This document shows, piece by piece, positions 43,006 through 54,043 of a DNA stretch of 64,000 nt (position 1 is its first letter; the number at the start of each line of letters is the position of its first letter). The DNA comes from Blepharisma stoltei (taxonomy: Eukaryota > Ciliophora > Heterotrichea > Heterotrichida > Blepharismidae). The notes under the pieces are model-generated. The model did no database searches. It saw only the letters and a list, made by a program, of their open reading frames with translations, and was not told the DNA's origin. The stretch covers positions 1,364,001 through 1,428,000 of the forward strand of contig CAJZBQ010000011.1 of the NCBI GenBank assembly GCA_914767885.1, written 5' to 3'. The translations under genes and the position numbers were made by a program.

Positions 43006-45886
43006 ATGGAAGAAGGACCAAATCTTAATCCCCACAAAAAAATTGTCAGAATAAACAGCAACTTTCGTATCTGGTGAGACGTCTTCATGATTTCTATGGC
43101 GCTTTTTGAAATGTTCGCAGTTCCTTTTTACGTTGCATTTTTTGAGGCCGAATTCGATACTTTCTTTTATTGAAATTTCCCTGTAAACATGATTTTTTGC
43201 AGCGATGTTTTGTTGAATTTTGTGACTACATATATCGATGAAAGCGGTGAAGAAATTTTTGATTACAGAAAAATTGCAAGGAACTATATGAGATTCAATT
43301 TTTGAATTGACCTTATTGGCTCATTGCCACTTGGCGACATTTTGGCTGCAGCACTCAAAAGCCACCAGGAATCCTATTGGGCACTCGATAACCTGCTGCA
43401 GCTAAACAGAGTTTTGAGAGCTGGAAGAATAATCCGGTATATCAGGACAGTCAAGACAAAAGTGATTTACAAGCTAGTCCGTATCATTGTTTATCTTATC
43501 ATATGGTTTCACTTTTCTACCTGCTTCTGGTGGATTACTGTCAGTGTCCACGGCGATTGAATACCATTCCCTGATTTTCTCCCAAGGAAAACTGACGTCT
43601 GGCATTCAAATATCTGATATCAGTTTTGGGCTGCATGGTATCATGGCTCATTTCTGGTAAGAGGCGGAGAAGTGGCTCCTATTCATTTTAACGAGACTAT
43701 GTTTGCGTCAGTTTTTATTATGCTTGGAGGACTCGTGACTGCTTTTTTGTTCAGAGAAATGATGTTCTTGTTGACAATTTTAAGGCAGAAAAAGACCAAT
43801 TTTTATGGAAAACTGGACAGGTCAATAGAAGCGATGAGCAATATGCAGCTTTCTGAAAGTTTGAAAAGGAAAATACTGGACTATATAATATCAACAGAAG
43901 TATCATTATCAGCCCAAGAAGAATATGAAACTTTTCAAAACTTTATTTCGCCGTCCTTATTAAAGGAAGTATCGGCATGTATTTATTATCCTATTATATC
44001 ATTAAACCCAATTATGAGCAATGAAGAAGGCACAGTTGAAATGATTGTTAAGCATTTAAGCAATATATTTACAAGGCCTGAAGAGGAAATTATAAGGGTT
44101 GGAGACCCAGCGGATGCTATGTATTTTTTAGTGCATGGAGAATGTAGCGTCAGTATGCACGATCGCTATGGGTCATTTAAAACTTTATCAATTCTTACCC
44201 CTGGCTCTCATTTTGGAGAAATTGGGATTGCTTTTAACTCTTTAAGAACTGCTAACGTCATCAGTCTTGGCTACTGCACAATTGCAAAATTAACGAAAAC
44301 TGACTATAACAACTGAATAAAAATGTTTTCCCATTTAGAGCAAAAAGTAAAAAGCTACGCATTTAGTTATAAAGACCCTTGGAAAGAATTTATTATAAGC
44401 TGCTTAAAGCAAGCCAATTTTTTAGAATTTTTGCATCCAGACGCCCTTACTCCCCCCCCTCCGTGAGTGAACAAACAAATTTTGTTCACTCACAGAGGGG
44501 GATGAAATTTTTTTTTTTAAAAAAAATGATATATAAATTTTATAGAAAAAATTTTATTTCGAAATTTTAAAAAAATCCTAATTTGCAAAAATTGGGAAGC
44601 AAATATTATAAAATTTATGCTTTTAAAACGCGATTTGTTTAAAATTAAATAGAATTAGCTCGAGATTTCATTATAATAATTATGCTTTATATATCAATTT
44701 GTTTTCATAAAAAAAATTTTCTATTAAAAAAATTTTTGTTCACTCACGGAGGGTGGGTTTTTGGTCAAAAAATAGGGATTTTTCCAATGGTTTGTTCACT
44801 TACGGGGGGGTTAGCGAAATTGTCTATAGTGCTGAAGTGACAAAGCTAGAAAAAGATATGTATTTATTCAAGCCTGGAGACCCAGTATCAGCAATGTATA
44901 TTATTGCTGATGGTGCTGTTGATTTATCAATAACCATAAATGAAAAACATATTCACACTCTCAAAAAAAGCGAAAATATTTTGGGAATTGAAACCTCTCC
45001 AAGGAAAAAAACCAGAAGGCCAGTAAAAAATACGGATTATGGGAAATATTATATGGATATCGGATTTATGAAAAATCTGAAGCATAGGGCTGAGGTCATT
45101 CCTATTATGAATGATAAAGCTACAGTAGGGAGCATTGGCCCTGGTGAAGCAATCCCTGATAAAACAAAAGCAATAGGAAACTACCCCCAGGAAATTATAA
45201 TTGACACTTTAACACAAGGAACCTTAATTAACCCTTACCTCATGCTGTACAATGAAACAAATGAGCTCCAATGCAAAACAATCCAGCCCTCCACGATATA
45301 TACTATAAAAGCCAGTTTATTTGAAAAATTATCAGGAAATAACAATACAGACTGCAAGCGAGAATTCAAAAAATTAACCCAATCAAGGCCGAGGACTGTA
45401 GATTGGCTTGATTATTATAAGCTTGATATTAAAAACGAAGACGCCAAGCAAAACTGGAAATCGGCTATAGTCAGAGTTATATTGGAAGAGAGAAAAGAAA
45501 GAAAAAGATTTTTGTCGAGATTTGGGGTTTTATTATCAAAACTTCACGCTGTAAAAGCTTGTGAAAATGCTGGGAATTTGGATTTAGCTGATAAAGTAAT
45601 CAGTGGACAAATAGACCCAGAGTTGATATTAGATGATGGGACTTTGGATATTACAGATACGAAACAGATGATAACTAATTATTTGCCGAGGAGTCATCCT
45701 ATAATGAAAGCTTTTAATACTGCCATTTCGTCAATTTCGACTGCTGAAGGGCATATATTAAAAGAATATAACACTTTGGAAGCTCATATTGACAGACAGT
45801 CAAAAACACTTAACAGTATTGGGAACCAAATTGAAGATTTACAGTTCAAAATGTCAAAAATTAGCTTAATTATTTATGGTCTTTAA
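43006..45886 (+). CDS. CNG/HCN-like ion channel with two cyclic-nucleotide-binding domains
   Basis: 838 residues after removing the MITE at 44448-44811. Six membrane segments are expected; several Trp are TGA (for example FRIWWDVF, FFYWNFP). S4 is seen as LNRVLRAGRIIRYIRTVKTK. The pore region reads YQFWAAWYHGSFLVRGGEVAP, without the TVGYG or TIGYG filter of potassium and HCN channels. A C-linker leads to a first cNBD (IIRVGDPADAMYFLVHGECSV, SHFGEIGIAFNSLRTANV). The MITE lies just after this domain. A second cNBD-like domain (YLFKPGDPVSAMYIIADGAV) is followed by a long helical tail. It probably conducts cations at the plasma or ciliary membrane. The join reads HPDAL-SEIVYSAEV. Confidence 0.9.
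44448..44811 (-). mobile_element. CTCCC-family MITE, 364 bp, in channel gene
   Basis: Flanked by TTA. Hairpin end at left; the double-repeat end at right is slightly worn (final AG lost). Separates the two cyclic-nucleotide domains. Confidence 0.93.
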
Positions 45887-45983
45887 CTGATGTCTGAAGT
45901 CATTATTTCCTATAATTTTAAGTAATAAAATGAAAAAAAACTTGTCTTTTTTTTTTGACATAAATCCTCCATTTTAATGAAAA

Positions 45984-46184
45984 ATGCCAAAAATCAATGA
46001 TGTGCTCCATCGAGGAGGGCTTCACAAGCCAAGAAACATCAAATCTCCTGATATGAGAAAATCAATTGATGGGAGAAAATCCCCAGGCCTGGCACCAATC
46101 AGAAAATCAGCCCCAACTAGTGAAGATATATTAGCTAGTCCAACCGACGAGCAGATTCCTTTCTTTGACTATGGCGAGCAATAA
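45984..46184 (+). CDS. Small basic protein with Lys-Ser-Pro motifs
   Basis: 66 residues, first ATG in good context after AT-rich DNA. It has repeated KSP/RKS motifs (NIKSPDMRKS, GRKSPGLAP) and an acidic aromatic end (IPFFDYGEQ). Could be a small cytoskeletal or phospho-regulated protein; no family recognised. It is 98 bp downstream of the channel gene on the same strand. Confidence 0.55.
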   Translation: MPKINDVLHRGGLHKPRNIKSPDMRKSIDGRKSPGLAPIRKSAPTSEDILASPTDEQIPFFDYGEQ

Positions 46185-47283
46185 TTATTAATCTTTTATA
46201 GCTAGACAATTTAATGTAATTATCTAGTATCCTATTTTCTTAAGTAAATATAAATTTAATTCAGATTGAGCGTCCTTGCAGAATGCCCTACTTTGATTAA
46301 AGTAAAGCATGCTATGAAGTCAGCGTGCTGCTTTTTGCAGTGTTGTGTGATAATTTTCCATCAGATTAAGATAGATTTGAGTAAGTATAGTAAAGCCTGT
46401 AAGAAGGGCCGGAATCAGCATTTTTGCAATCGAATAGCTCCATTCCATTTTATTAGTTCATTTTTTTTTAAGTTTTAATTGATATTTAAATGCAGTTTTA
46501 ATGATTATTGTTAGAAAATTTGAGTAAAATTATTGGAAGTTGAGTTTATATAGATACTTAATTTTATTATTAAATATATCGCATTCTGCAGAATTATTCC
46601 ACCCTTTAATCTATCCAATGATGCCAGGCAATCCGTAAATCATATTCTTTTTATGGCCTGCGGACATTCCTAGGCAGTGGTCTTGACAAATATGAATCTC
46701 ATAATCAAATAGCTTTTCTGAATTTATAAAAAAAATAAAGAATGATCTATAATAATTTTTATTATGTTTATTTTAGAAATATAAAAATTAAAGAGAATGA
46801 TAATAAAATGTAAAAATCAAAGAGAAATTTAAGTAAATTATTATTTTAAAATGATTCTTTATTTATAAAAGTGAGATTCTACCATTTTGTGCATTTAAAT
46901 ATATTAGCTGGTATAAATTTAACTCAGTCAATTCAAGTAAAATAAAGAGTCCTTATTTAAATACCTATAAATTAAAAATTTTTGTGCGGTAAAATTAATT
47001 AGACTTTTTAAGCTGAATATTTTACATCACAAACTCGAAATAAAAAATAATCAGATTGTTTTGAAGCTGAAAAAAATTATTTAATTATGAAAATTCTATT
47101 ATTATATTTCATAAATTTCTTTAAAGCTTTATTAAGTTAATTTTATTTTTTGAAATTCCAGTCTATATCCGCTCTCTTTTTACAACTTTTCGAATTAAAA
47201 CATATTTTTTTTATAATCCTTAAGATTATTAAATATTACTTACTAAATTTATGGCTATTCCTAAAATCCTTACATAATTAATT
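46185..47283. other. Gene-free region with two GC-raised islands
   Basis: Islands at about 46,266-46,450 and 46,570-46,690 are clearly less AT-rich than the rest and hold short pairing segments (ACTTTGATTAAAGT; GCATGC with GCGTGC). They lack long coding frames. Unidentified non-coding RNAs or old insertions are possible; no snRNA or tRNA could be recognised by eye. Confidence 0.35.
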
Positions 47284-48474
47284 ATGTCTCTTTATAAAAC
47301 CTTTTCACAATCATGCAAAGCCAGCCCACAGGCTACTCCAGATAACCCAATTTACCACCAAAACCAATCTCCAATAAATTTGACAATCAGCCCATCATCA
47401 ATAACTCTCCCCAAGCATAAAAAAAATGCGCATTCTACAACCTCCCCATACGAAATTCCACTTTTAATAAAGAAAAACAAGCCTAAAACACGTACAAAAA
47501 TAAACTCAGATTTCAGTAAAAGTTTTGCATTTTCAAAGCTAAGCAGTTCTTCCCATTCTTTAAATGCAAGTTTTATTATGACTCCAGACCCTTTTCCTAA
47601 TAATCAAAGAGGGGATTCAACTGATTCTACCTTATCATCTATTGACAAAAATAGAGAAATTTTAGCTTTAGAGTACAGATTATTTGAAAAAATAAATAAT
47701 AACAGCCCAATTTCCTATGGAAAATTTCAGGCCTATCAAGATGTATGAGATGAGTTACTACTTATTTCAAACCCATTAACCAAAATTTTAGTTAGCATAA
47801 AAAAAGGCTATGAGGAATGAATAGAATACCAAGCCAAAGAGCTAAAAATTAAAGCTGATTTATTAAAGTCACACTCAGAAGATTTAGAACAAGAAAAACT
47901 TTCAGTTAAATTACTCACAAAAAGGTTTAAAAAACTTGCAAGCGAAAATTTAAATTTAAATACAGCATTAAAAGACAAGGACATTACTATTGAAGAATTA
48001 AACGTACAAATTGATATGCTGATGAGGAGCAACAGAAAAATCAAAAGTAAATTAAAAAAAAGTACTGAAAATTTTAAAAAAGAAATGGACAAAAATAGAG
48101 AAGAAAGAGACAAAGTTGAGCAGAAAATTAAAGAATTGTCTGAGAACTTGCAGTTTTATAAGAATTTGTTGAAGAGTATGAAACCTGAAACTATATGTGT
48201 AGAGGAGGGTTGTGATAATAAAATTTCAAGGAAATTTTCAAGCCAGTCTATGATATCAAATGCCGATTCTTTGAATCGGCCTTTGACAACAAGTTTTTCA
48301 ATAGAAACATTGAATGATATTGATAGAATGGGTTCTGATTTAATATACAGCCCTACTCTAAACAACAGTCCAGACAGAAAAGATTTTGATACATGTGTTT
48401 CGGGCGATACCTCATTCCGAGAGCAAAATCTATGAGAAAATTCTAGATACCAATTTCTCTATAAAAGAGATTAG
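47284..48474 (+). CDS. Coiled-coil protein, unknown
   Basis: 396 residues; three TGA codons read as Trp (for example QDVWDELL, YEEWIEYQ). The N-terminal ~125 residues are Ser/Pro/Thr-rich. A coiled coil extends from about residue 140 to 300 (KELKIKADLLKSHSEDLEQ, KKSTENFKKEMDKNREERDK). A Cys pair (CVEEGC) follows, then a Ser-rich tail. The shape suggests a basal-body or cytoskeletal scaffold; no family identified. Confidence 0.75.
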
Positions 48475-48524
48475 CAATGTAAACTATTCTTATAATTTAA
48501 AATTTAACCAAAAAATTAATAAAA

Positions 48525-49352
48525 ATGCGCAGGTGCTTTTCATTCCTAGCTAATGCACCATGGGTATTCAAAAACTCATCTGCCCCCAGCATACTCAGAG
48601 AAATGGACCCAAAATTCAAGCAAGTAGTCGAAGAAAATCTCACTGAAGGCTTTACCTTTGCTTTTAGATCTATATGTGAAGCCTTATCTAATCATGATAA
48701 ATCTATACTCTCAGAGTGCTTAGAAGGTAGGTTATTTGAAACGGTCAGTTCTCGTATAGATGCCTTGGAAAATTCAGGACACCAGTTCAAGCTTCTTGAC
48801 ACTGAAAATTTTGATTTAAAAGAATATAATTTGTGTATATCCATGGGAGTTGAAATAGAAAGAAAAAACAATAAACCGAAAGAGGATTACGTAAAAATAG
48901 CTAGTTTAGAAGAGATTAAACCTATGGCGTCTCTTGGTTCTATTAAAGAAGAAATAGGAAAAGCAGGTCTCCCATGGAGTGACGATTTATGAAAAAATAA
49001 CATGGACTATATTTGGGTGTACATAAGCCCTTCAGCCCCAGCAAATATAATATTTTCGATAGACGCTGTTTTTTATGGCCAAAACCCTTTAACTTTGATT
49101 CATAATTCAAAAGACGTTGTGTATAATGATAACAGAGAAAATGAAATACATGTCTTGAAATTCGAGTCTTGTGCTATAAATAAAGGCTTACAAAAAAATA
49201 TTCTTTTTACAGGAGGGTTTCAGGGTTTAATTGAGCCTTTGAAAAGATTAGGATCAGAATTACTTAAACAGTCATGGGTTGTAGTTGACATAGACAATAT
49301 TATGGGAGGAAATCCTTATGTCATCTCAAAAAACAGTAAAAAATTATCATAA
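48525..49352 (+). CDS. Mitochondrial-type protein, Tim44/MRPL45-like fold suspected
   Basis: 275 residues. The N-terminus MRRCFSFLANAPWVFKNSS is a plausible mitochondrial targeting sequence. FTFAFRSICEALSNHDKSIL then LSECLEGRLFETV resembles the helical start of Tim44-like domains (AF..I..AL...D...L...L). Later strands include MDYIWVYISPSAPANIIFSI. One Trp uses TGA (SDDLWKNN). The fold assignment is tentative. It is convergent with the AGC kinase gene, with only 14 bp between stops. Confidence 0.6.
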
Positions 49353-49366
49353 TTTCTAAAGGTTAT

Positions 49367-50890
49367 CTAAAAATCATTAAATTGTTCTTGATTTTGCATG
49401 ACCATTCTTAGCCTGTGTTCAGGGACAACTGAATTAATAGCCTCTTCACTTGTAAACTCAGTATCGAAATTTTCTGCGCTTAATACATTGGTGATTCTCG
49501 GTGTAAATGGAGTTGGTAATTTTTTCTGAAGTAATAAATCCCAATTAATTGATGCAAAAAAGGCATGATTTTTAATATCATCGAAACTTCTAGCTCCAAG
49601 CCTCCTTGTCGGATCTCTATCAAGCAGTCTTGTAATGATATCTTGGGCTGGCTGAGATAAAGGAGTTCTTTGAGGGAATCTTAGATCCCCATGCTGGATA
49701 AGTTCGTACATTAACTGGACGTTTTGGTTATAAAAAGGTGGGATCCCGACCATCATTTCATAAAGTAATACACCAAAACTCCACCAATCTGCTGTTCCAT
49801 TGTGTCCTTGGCAAGCAATTACTTCTGGGGCTAAATATTCAGGAGTTCCCACAAAGCTCTGAGTTGATCCTCCTTCAGGTAAAAATTTCGCCATACCAAA
49901 ATCAGTTAAATAGACATTTCCAAACTCATCCATAATTATATTTTCTGGCTTTAAATCTCTATACACTATATTCTGCTCATGTAAATGAGCTAGCCCTAAC
50001 CCGATTTGGGCGCCATAAAATCTTGCGCGGTCTTCACTGAATTTTCTGGCTTCTTTTAGATGGAAAAATAGTTCTCCTCCTTTCATAAATTCCATCACAA
50101 AATAAATCTTCGCAGGGTTTGTAAACGCGTATTCTAGCCTGACTAAAAACGGGTGATTAATATGCTCTAAAATTAATTTTTCTGTCCTTGTATGTTCAAC
50201 TTGTTCTCTTTCTAATAAAGCATCTTTTCTTAAGCTTTTCATGGCATATAATTTTTGGTTATCTTTTTTCTGCACAAGCATCACTTTTCCAAAACTTCCT
50301 CTGCCAAGGACTTTTAAAATCGTAAAATCATCAAGCGTCACACTTGTAGAGTTATCCTGTGCCGCAAAAATCGTCCTGCTTCTTTTTCCTCTCGTATCTT
50401 TGCTTTCTTCTTGCCCAATATTATTATTTCTAAAATTCACCGCATTTTCAGGTGCAGGGATTCTGCTGACTCCTTTTTTCTTGTCATTTTTTGTAGTAGT
50501 CAGATCTTTCAAGTTAATTTCATTTGTTTCCCACAGGTAAAGCGTCCTTCCTGTTATGTCCCTAAAAGCTTTGGACATGGTTTGTATGGCTTGGTCTTTT
50601 AGAGGTGAAGAAAAGCGATAGTCGTATTCTGTTGCACAATGCAGGATAAATTCGTCACCATTTCGGCTGCGAGTGATGCCGCTGAGGATTTCGTACTCCA
50701 TTCGTCGTTGGAGCTTTTTGCCTTTTAAGTTTAAGATTCCAGCAGTTGTTAATGCTATTGTTCGCTCTTGGGCTTTGTTTCGCTTGTTGAATTTTATGAC
50801 TTTGAAGCTCATTAGTAAGGTTTCGCCTGGCGAAATGTGCTTGGTGAAAGCTTTGTCGCCGCCTAAGGACATGTAGTCGTGTGACTCCAT
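49367..50890 (-). CDS. AGC-family protein kinase (AKT/SGK-like) with PH-like N-terminal domain
   Basis: 507 residues, uninterrupted. An N-terminal domain (about residues 15-120, GETLLMSFKVIKFNKRNKAQ onward) resembles a lipid-binding PH or myosin-I tail domain. The kinase domain spans about 185-445: GRGSFGKV, YAMKSLRK, YRDLKPENI, DFGMAKF, activation loop STQSFVGTPEYLAPEV, and ADWWSFGVLLYEM. The C-terminal AGC extension has a turn motif (PFTPRI) but the hydrophobic motif is weak (FDTEFTSEEA). It is probably activated by a PDK1-like kinase at membranes and acts in growth or nutrient signalling. Confidence 0.92.
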   Translation of the reverse strand: MESHDYMSLGGDKAFTKHISPGETLLMSFKVIKFNKRNKAQERTIALTTAGILNLKGKKLQRRMEYEILSGITRSRNGDEFILHCATEYDYRFSSPLKDQAIQTMSKAFRDITGRTLYLWETNEINLKDLTTTKNDKKKGVSRIPAPENAVNFRNNNIGQEESKDTRGKRSRTIFAAQDNSTSVTLDDFTILKVLGRGSFGKVMLVQKKDNQKLYAMKSLRKDALLEREQVEHTRTEKLILEHINHPFLVRLEYAFTNPAKIYFVMEFMKGGELFFHLKEARKFSEDRARFYGAQIGLGLAHLHEQNIVYRDLKPENIIMDEFGNVYLTDFGMAKFLPEGGSTQSFVGTPEYLAPEVIACQGHNGTADWWSFGVLLYEMMVGIPPFYNQNVQLMYELIQHGDLRFPQRTPLSQPAQDIITRLLDRDPTRRLGARSFDDIKNHAFFASINWDLLLQKKLPTPFTPRITNVLSAENFDTEFTSEEAINSVVPEHRLRMVMQNQEQFNDF

Positions 50891-51153
50891 TAGAAATAAT
50901 AAGAATTATTACCACTTATTAAGAATAATAAAATCAGTTTCAGTAATGATATGAATAGATATTTATGATAATTTATGATAATTTATAAGGATTTTTTCAG
51001 TCATTTTTTGTGCAAAGATAATGATCTTAGAATTATGGTAATTATAAAAATTAATTTAAATTTATTCCAATAATAAATGGCCTAGCTTCCAAAATTAAGG
51101 ATATAGAGATATATAAAATTAAATAAAGGCAATATTAATTAAAATTTTTACTG

Positions 51154-52080
51154 TTAATCATAACTTTTTTGTGATACAACTTTTACTGTATCTTTTACAT
51201 GAATTTTTCCGTTATTAAGCTCTTGTGCTAAAATACCAAAATAAGCTCGCAGCCTCATGCTATGAATTCTTCTCAATGTATTTAAAGGGTCATTGTGTTT
51301 ATTAAAATCAAGTGTTCGTGGGTTAATAATACAAGCTTTTCCGACCTCACACATTTTCAATGTCCTAAGCTTGATCTCTCCTATTTTAAACTCGATTCAC
51401 AAGTCTTCTTCAAACTCCAATACATTTTTCACAATAATGTTTGGTCTGAATCCCATAAGGCTCACATCGTCTTCTCTAAACCCCGGAATTTCATTTAAAA
51501 TTGCTTTAAAACTTGCTTCACCTACAATTAATGCATTATCTTCTGCTAAATATAAAGCGTGTTTATCAAAATTTTCTTCAGTGTTTTTCTCATCGTCCCC
51601 AGTTTTCCATTTTTCACAGATTTTCATCAACCTGTAATCTCTTTCAAAAACCATTTCCAGTCACCTATTAGCTTCCTCCCCTGCTTCTATTCCTTTTCCT
51701 TTGATATTAAACCCTTCAAAATCAAATTCTTTGCTATGATTGCAATGAAAATTTACTTTTAAATCAGGAAATCCTGCATAAGTTAATGTAATATTTGTGG
51801 GTTCTCCATCTAAGCCAAATTCAAACCTTGGCTGGAGTTTTATAAGCCGAGGATCATCTAGTTGGTCAATTATTGTTTTTTTTGGAGAAATTATAGCTCA
51901 TTCCCCGTCTCTTTTCAGACCATTTTCCACAAACTCAGCTTCAAACAGATGTATGCCGGCACAGTGTCGTATTGGGTAATAAATGATATCAGCTACTTTT
52001 ATTCCTTTAACTGGTTCTTCGTTGAAATAATAGATAATCAGTCCAACCACAATTATAGATAGATAGAAGAATATTTCCAT
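51154..52080 (-). CDS. MOSC-domain protein (mARC-like), membrane-anchored
   Basis: 308 residues with Trp from TGA at two places (RDGEWAIISP, EEDLWIEFKIG). One N-terminal membrane helix (FFYLSIIVVGLIIYYF) precedes a MOSC N-terminal domain: VADIIYYPIRHCAGIHLFEA then VENGLKRDGEW. The MOSC barrel contains FRPNIIVKN and a Cys (KMCEVGKACI) in the region that in mARC ligates molybdenum. Such enzymes reduce N-hydroxylated compounds, often on the mitochondrial outer membrane. Length fits mARC. Cofactor binding is inferred. Confidence 0.87.
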
Positions 52081-52146
52081 TGTTTATCGCGTTATGGAGA
52101 TTCGTCACATTTTATTCGTAAATTTAATATATTAAGAGGATTAGCT

Positions 52147-53409
52147 TTATATTGAGCATTGTCGTTGTAAAAACCCTTCCCAAGTGTTCAGACTTTTGAT
52201 ATCGTAGAATTTAAAGAGCTTGGTAGAATTCGTTAGAACTACTTCTAAGAGAAGATTTTCATAGTCTTTTATCTTGCAAGATACAATCTCGTCACTTATT
52301 GTTTTGTCGTCGCCTTCAGCTCGCCAGATTATGTGCTTTTTCTTGAGGTCAAACCAAATGTTAAAGGCGAAAAATCTGTTGCTGCCTTTTTTCAGCTGCA
52401 TTTGGACTTTGGTTTTCCAGGCGGTTTTGATAGGAGATTTAGATCGTTGGGATTGAGAAGGAGGGTCTGGGCTTGGAGGCCTCAGTTTTGTTTTTTTTGA
52501 ACTGTCTATCATAGCTAACTGCTTAGTTTTAGCTCTCCTAATTAGTAAAAGATAGCTGTCTACTATGCTGTCGATTTCTTTCTTTTGGTCGTCTGTTGCA
52601 GCTTGGATTATTCATTTGAAACTGCTTAATAAGGATATAAGAATTGGATAAAATAGAAAATTCAAGCAAGAATATAAAGCATATTGGGTTTTATCAATAA
52701 TAGTTTCAATCCGATCGATATGATTTTGAAATTTAAATAAAATTTTGATCGCTATTGATTTTTCTATTAGCAGAATTGAGATTAGAATGCTTTTTCATAG
52801 ATAAAACCAAGGAATTCAGCTTTCAAAGAAGTAATCTAAAAGGTCTTTGTAGTAAAGTAGGCATGTGCAAGCCACCCATTCCAAAAGGACTTTTTTGCGG
52901 ATATGGAGAAGGTCTTCACCTGCAGCTTTGAGGGCTTTAAATGATAAATACCCAAATCTCGCATAAATTATGTAACTAACTCCCCCCCCCCCCCCTCCGT
53001 GAGCGAACAAAACCATTAGAAAAATCGCCATTTTTTGACCAAAAAACCCACCCTCCGTGAGTGAACAAAAATTTTTTTAATAGAAAAAATTTTAATGGAA
53101 AAAAATTTTGATATATAAGTGATAATTAGTATAATGAAATCTAGAGCTAATTCTGTTTAATTTTAAACAAATTGCGTTTAAAACATAAATTTTGCAAATT
53201 AAATTAATATTTGCTTCCCAATTTTTGCAAATTAGGATTTTTTTAAAAATTCGAAAAAAATATTTTTTTATAAAATTTATATATAAATTTTTTTTAAAAA
53301 AAAAAAAATTAACCCCTCCGTGAGCGAACAAATTTTTTTGTTCGCTCACGGAGGGGGGGGGGGGAGTAAGTAAAAATTACATGATAATCTCGGAATAGAT
53401 GAGTACCAT
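52147..53409 (-). CDS. REEP/TB2-DP1-like membrane-shaping protein with C-terminal PH-like domain
   Basis: 282 residues after removing a 414-bp IES (52964-53377) that contains a MITE. The start MVLIYSEIIMYARFGYLSFK then ALKAAGEDLL, and a later WIPWFYLWKSILISILL, match the REEP pattern (short hairpin segments, YPAYYSYKA, W.P.YY.LK). REEPs curve tubular ER. After the membrane part come a helix (IDRIETIIDKTQYALYS) and a basic Pro-rich linker. A domain with FFAFNIWFDLKKKHIIWRAE and ending LNTWEGFLQRQ resembles PH. Several Trp are TGA. The REEP-PH pairing is uncommon. Removing only the MITE at its own TAA duplication leaves a stop, so the real cut must use outer TAs. Confidence 0.8.
52964..53377. 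other. 414-bp IES enclosing a MITE, near REEP start codon
   Basis: The cut uses the TA after the tenth codon and a TA ~13 bp outside the other MITE edge; only these (or the alternative TA in GTTAC) give an open frame (SEIIM-YARFGY). Confidence 0.75.
52977..53366 (+). mobile_element. CTCCC-family MITE, complete, 390 bp
   Basis: Flanked by TAA. Full double-repeat left end and right hairpin. Nearly identical to copies at 28,614, 34,885 and 54,353. Confidence 0.94.
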
Positions 53410-54043
53410 CTTAGATATAATTTAATGTGGAATTGAAATCAATTTAAACGAAGCCCTTATTTAGACTTATAATTTTTTGCGTATTTTTTAGCTTCTAGTG
53501 TATTTTTATTAGTCATCTATTGACTAAAAATAAAAATTTCTAAAACTGTTATTTATTGTTTTATTGATTTTGTTCAAAGCTTTTATATTATGTGATTAAA
53601 GGAAGATATGCTATTCTTAAGAGTTAATTTTTTATAATTTATATTTCAATGCTATGCTTACTATGGTGAGGTCTAATAATAGTTAATTGCTCTTCAATAC
53701 AATACTTATGGAAATTAACTAGCCTATTGCTATATTCTAGGTTCAGAAATTCTAAATATTTAATTATATTTAGCTATTTATTTATTTAAAGTCTAATTAA
53801 AATAATGCATTTTTTTAATAAATTAATAGTTCTTATTTATGTTCTGCCATCTTTTTAATTTTTCGTTTATCAAACAAATGACATATTAATCAACAATATC
53901 AGATCATTAGGTATAAAATGTACATATATTTGATAGTTATGCATTTAGAATAATTTTGTCTAATTATTATTGGCTTTTAATAAATTAGCTTAAATTAATG
54001 AAGTGTGCTTATTTTTAAAATAATAATTTATTTAATTTAACAA
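53410..54043. other. Gene-free spacer between divergent genes
   Basis: About 630 bp, extremely AT-rich. No frame or repeat recognised. Confidence 0.5.

Noticed and set aside
46266-46478. Small protein of about 70 residues, Cys-rich
   Set aside because: No ATG in good context, odd composition, and no link to a family; kept only as a GC-raised island.
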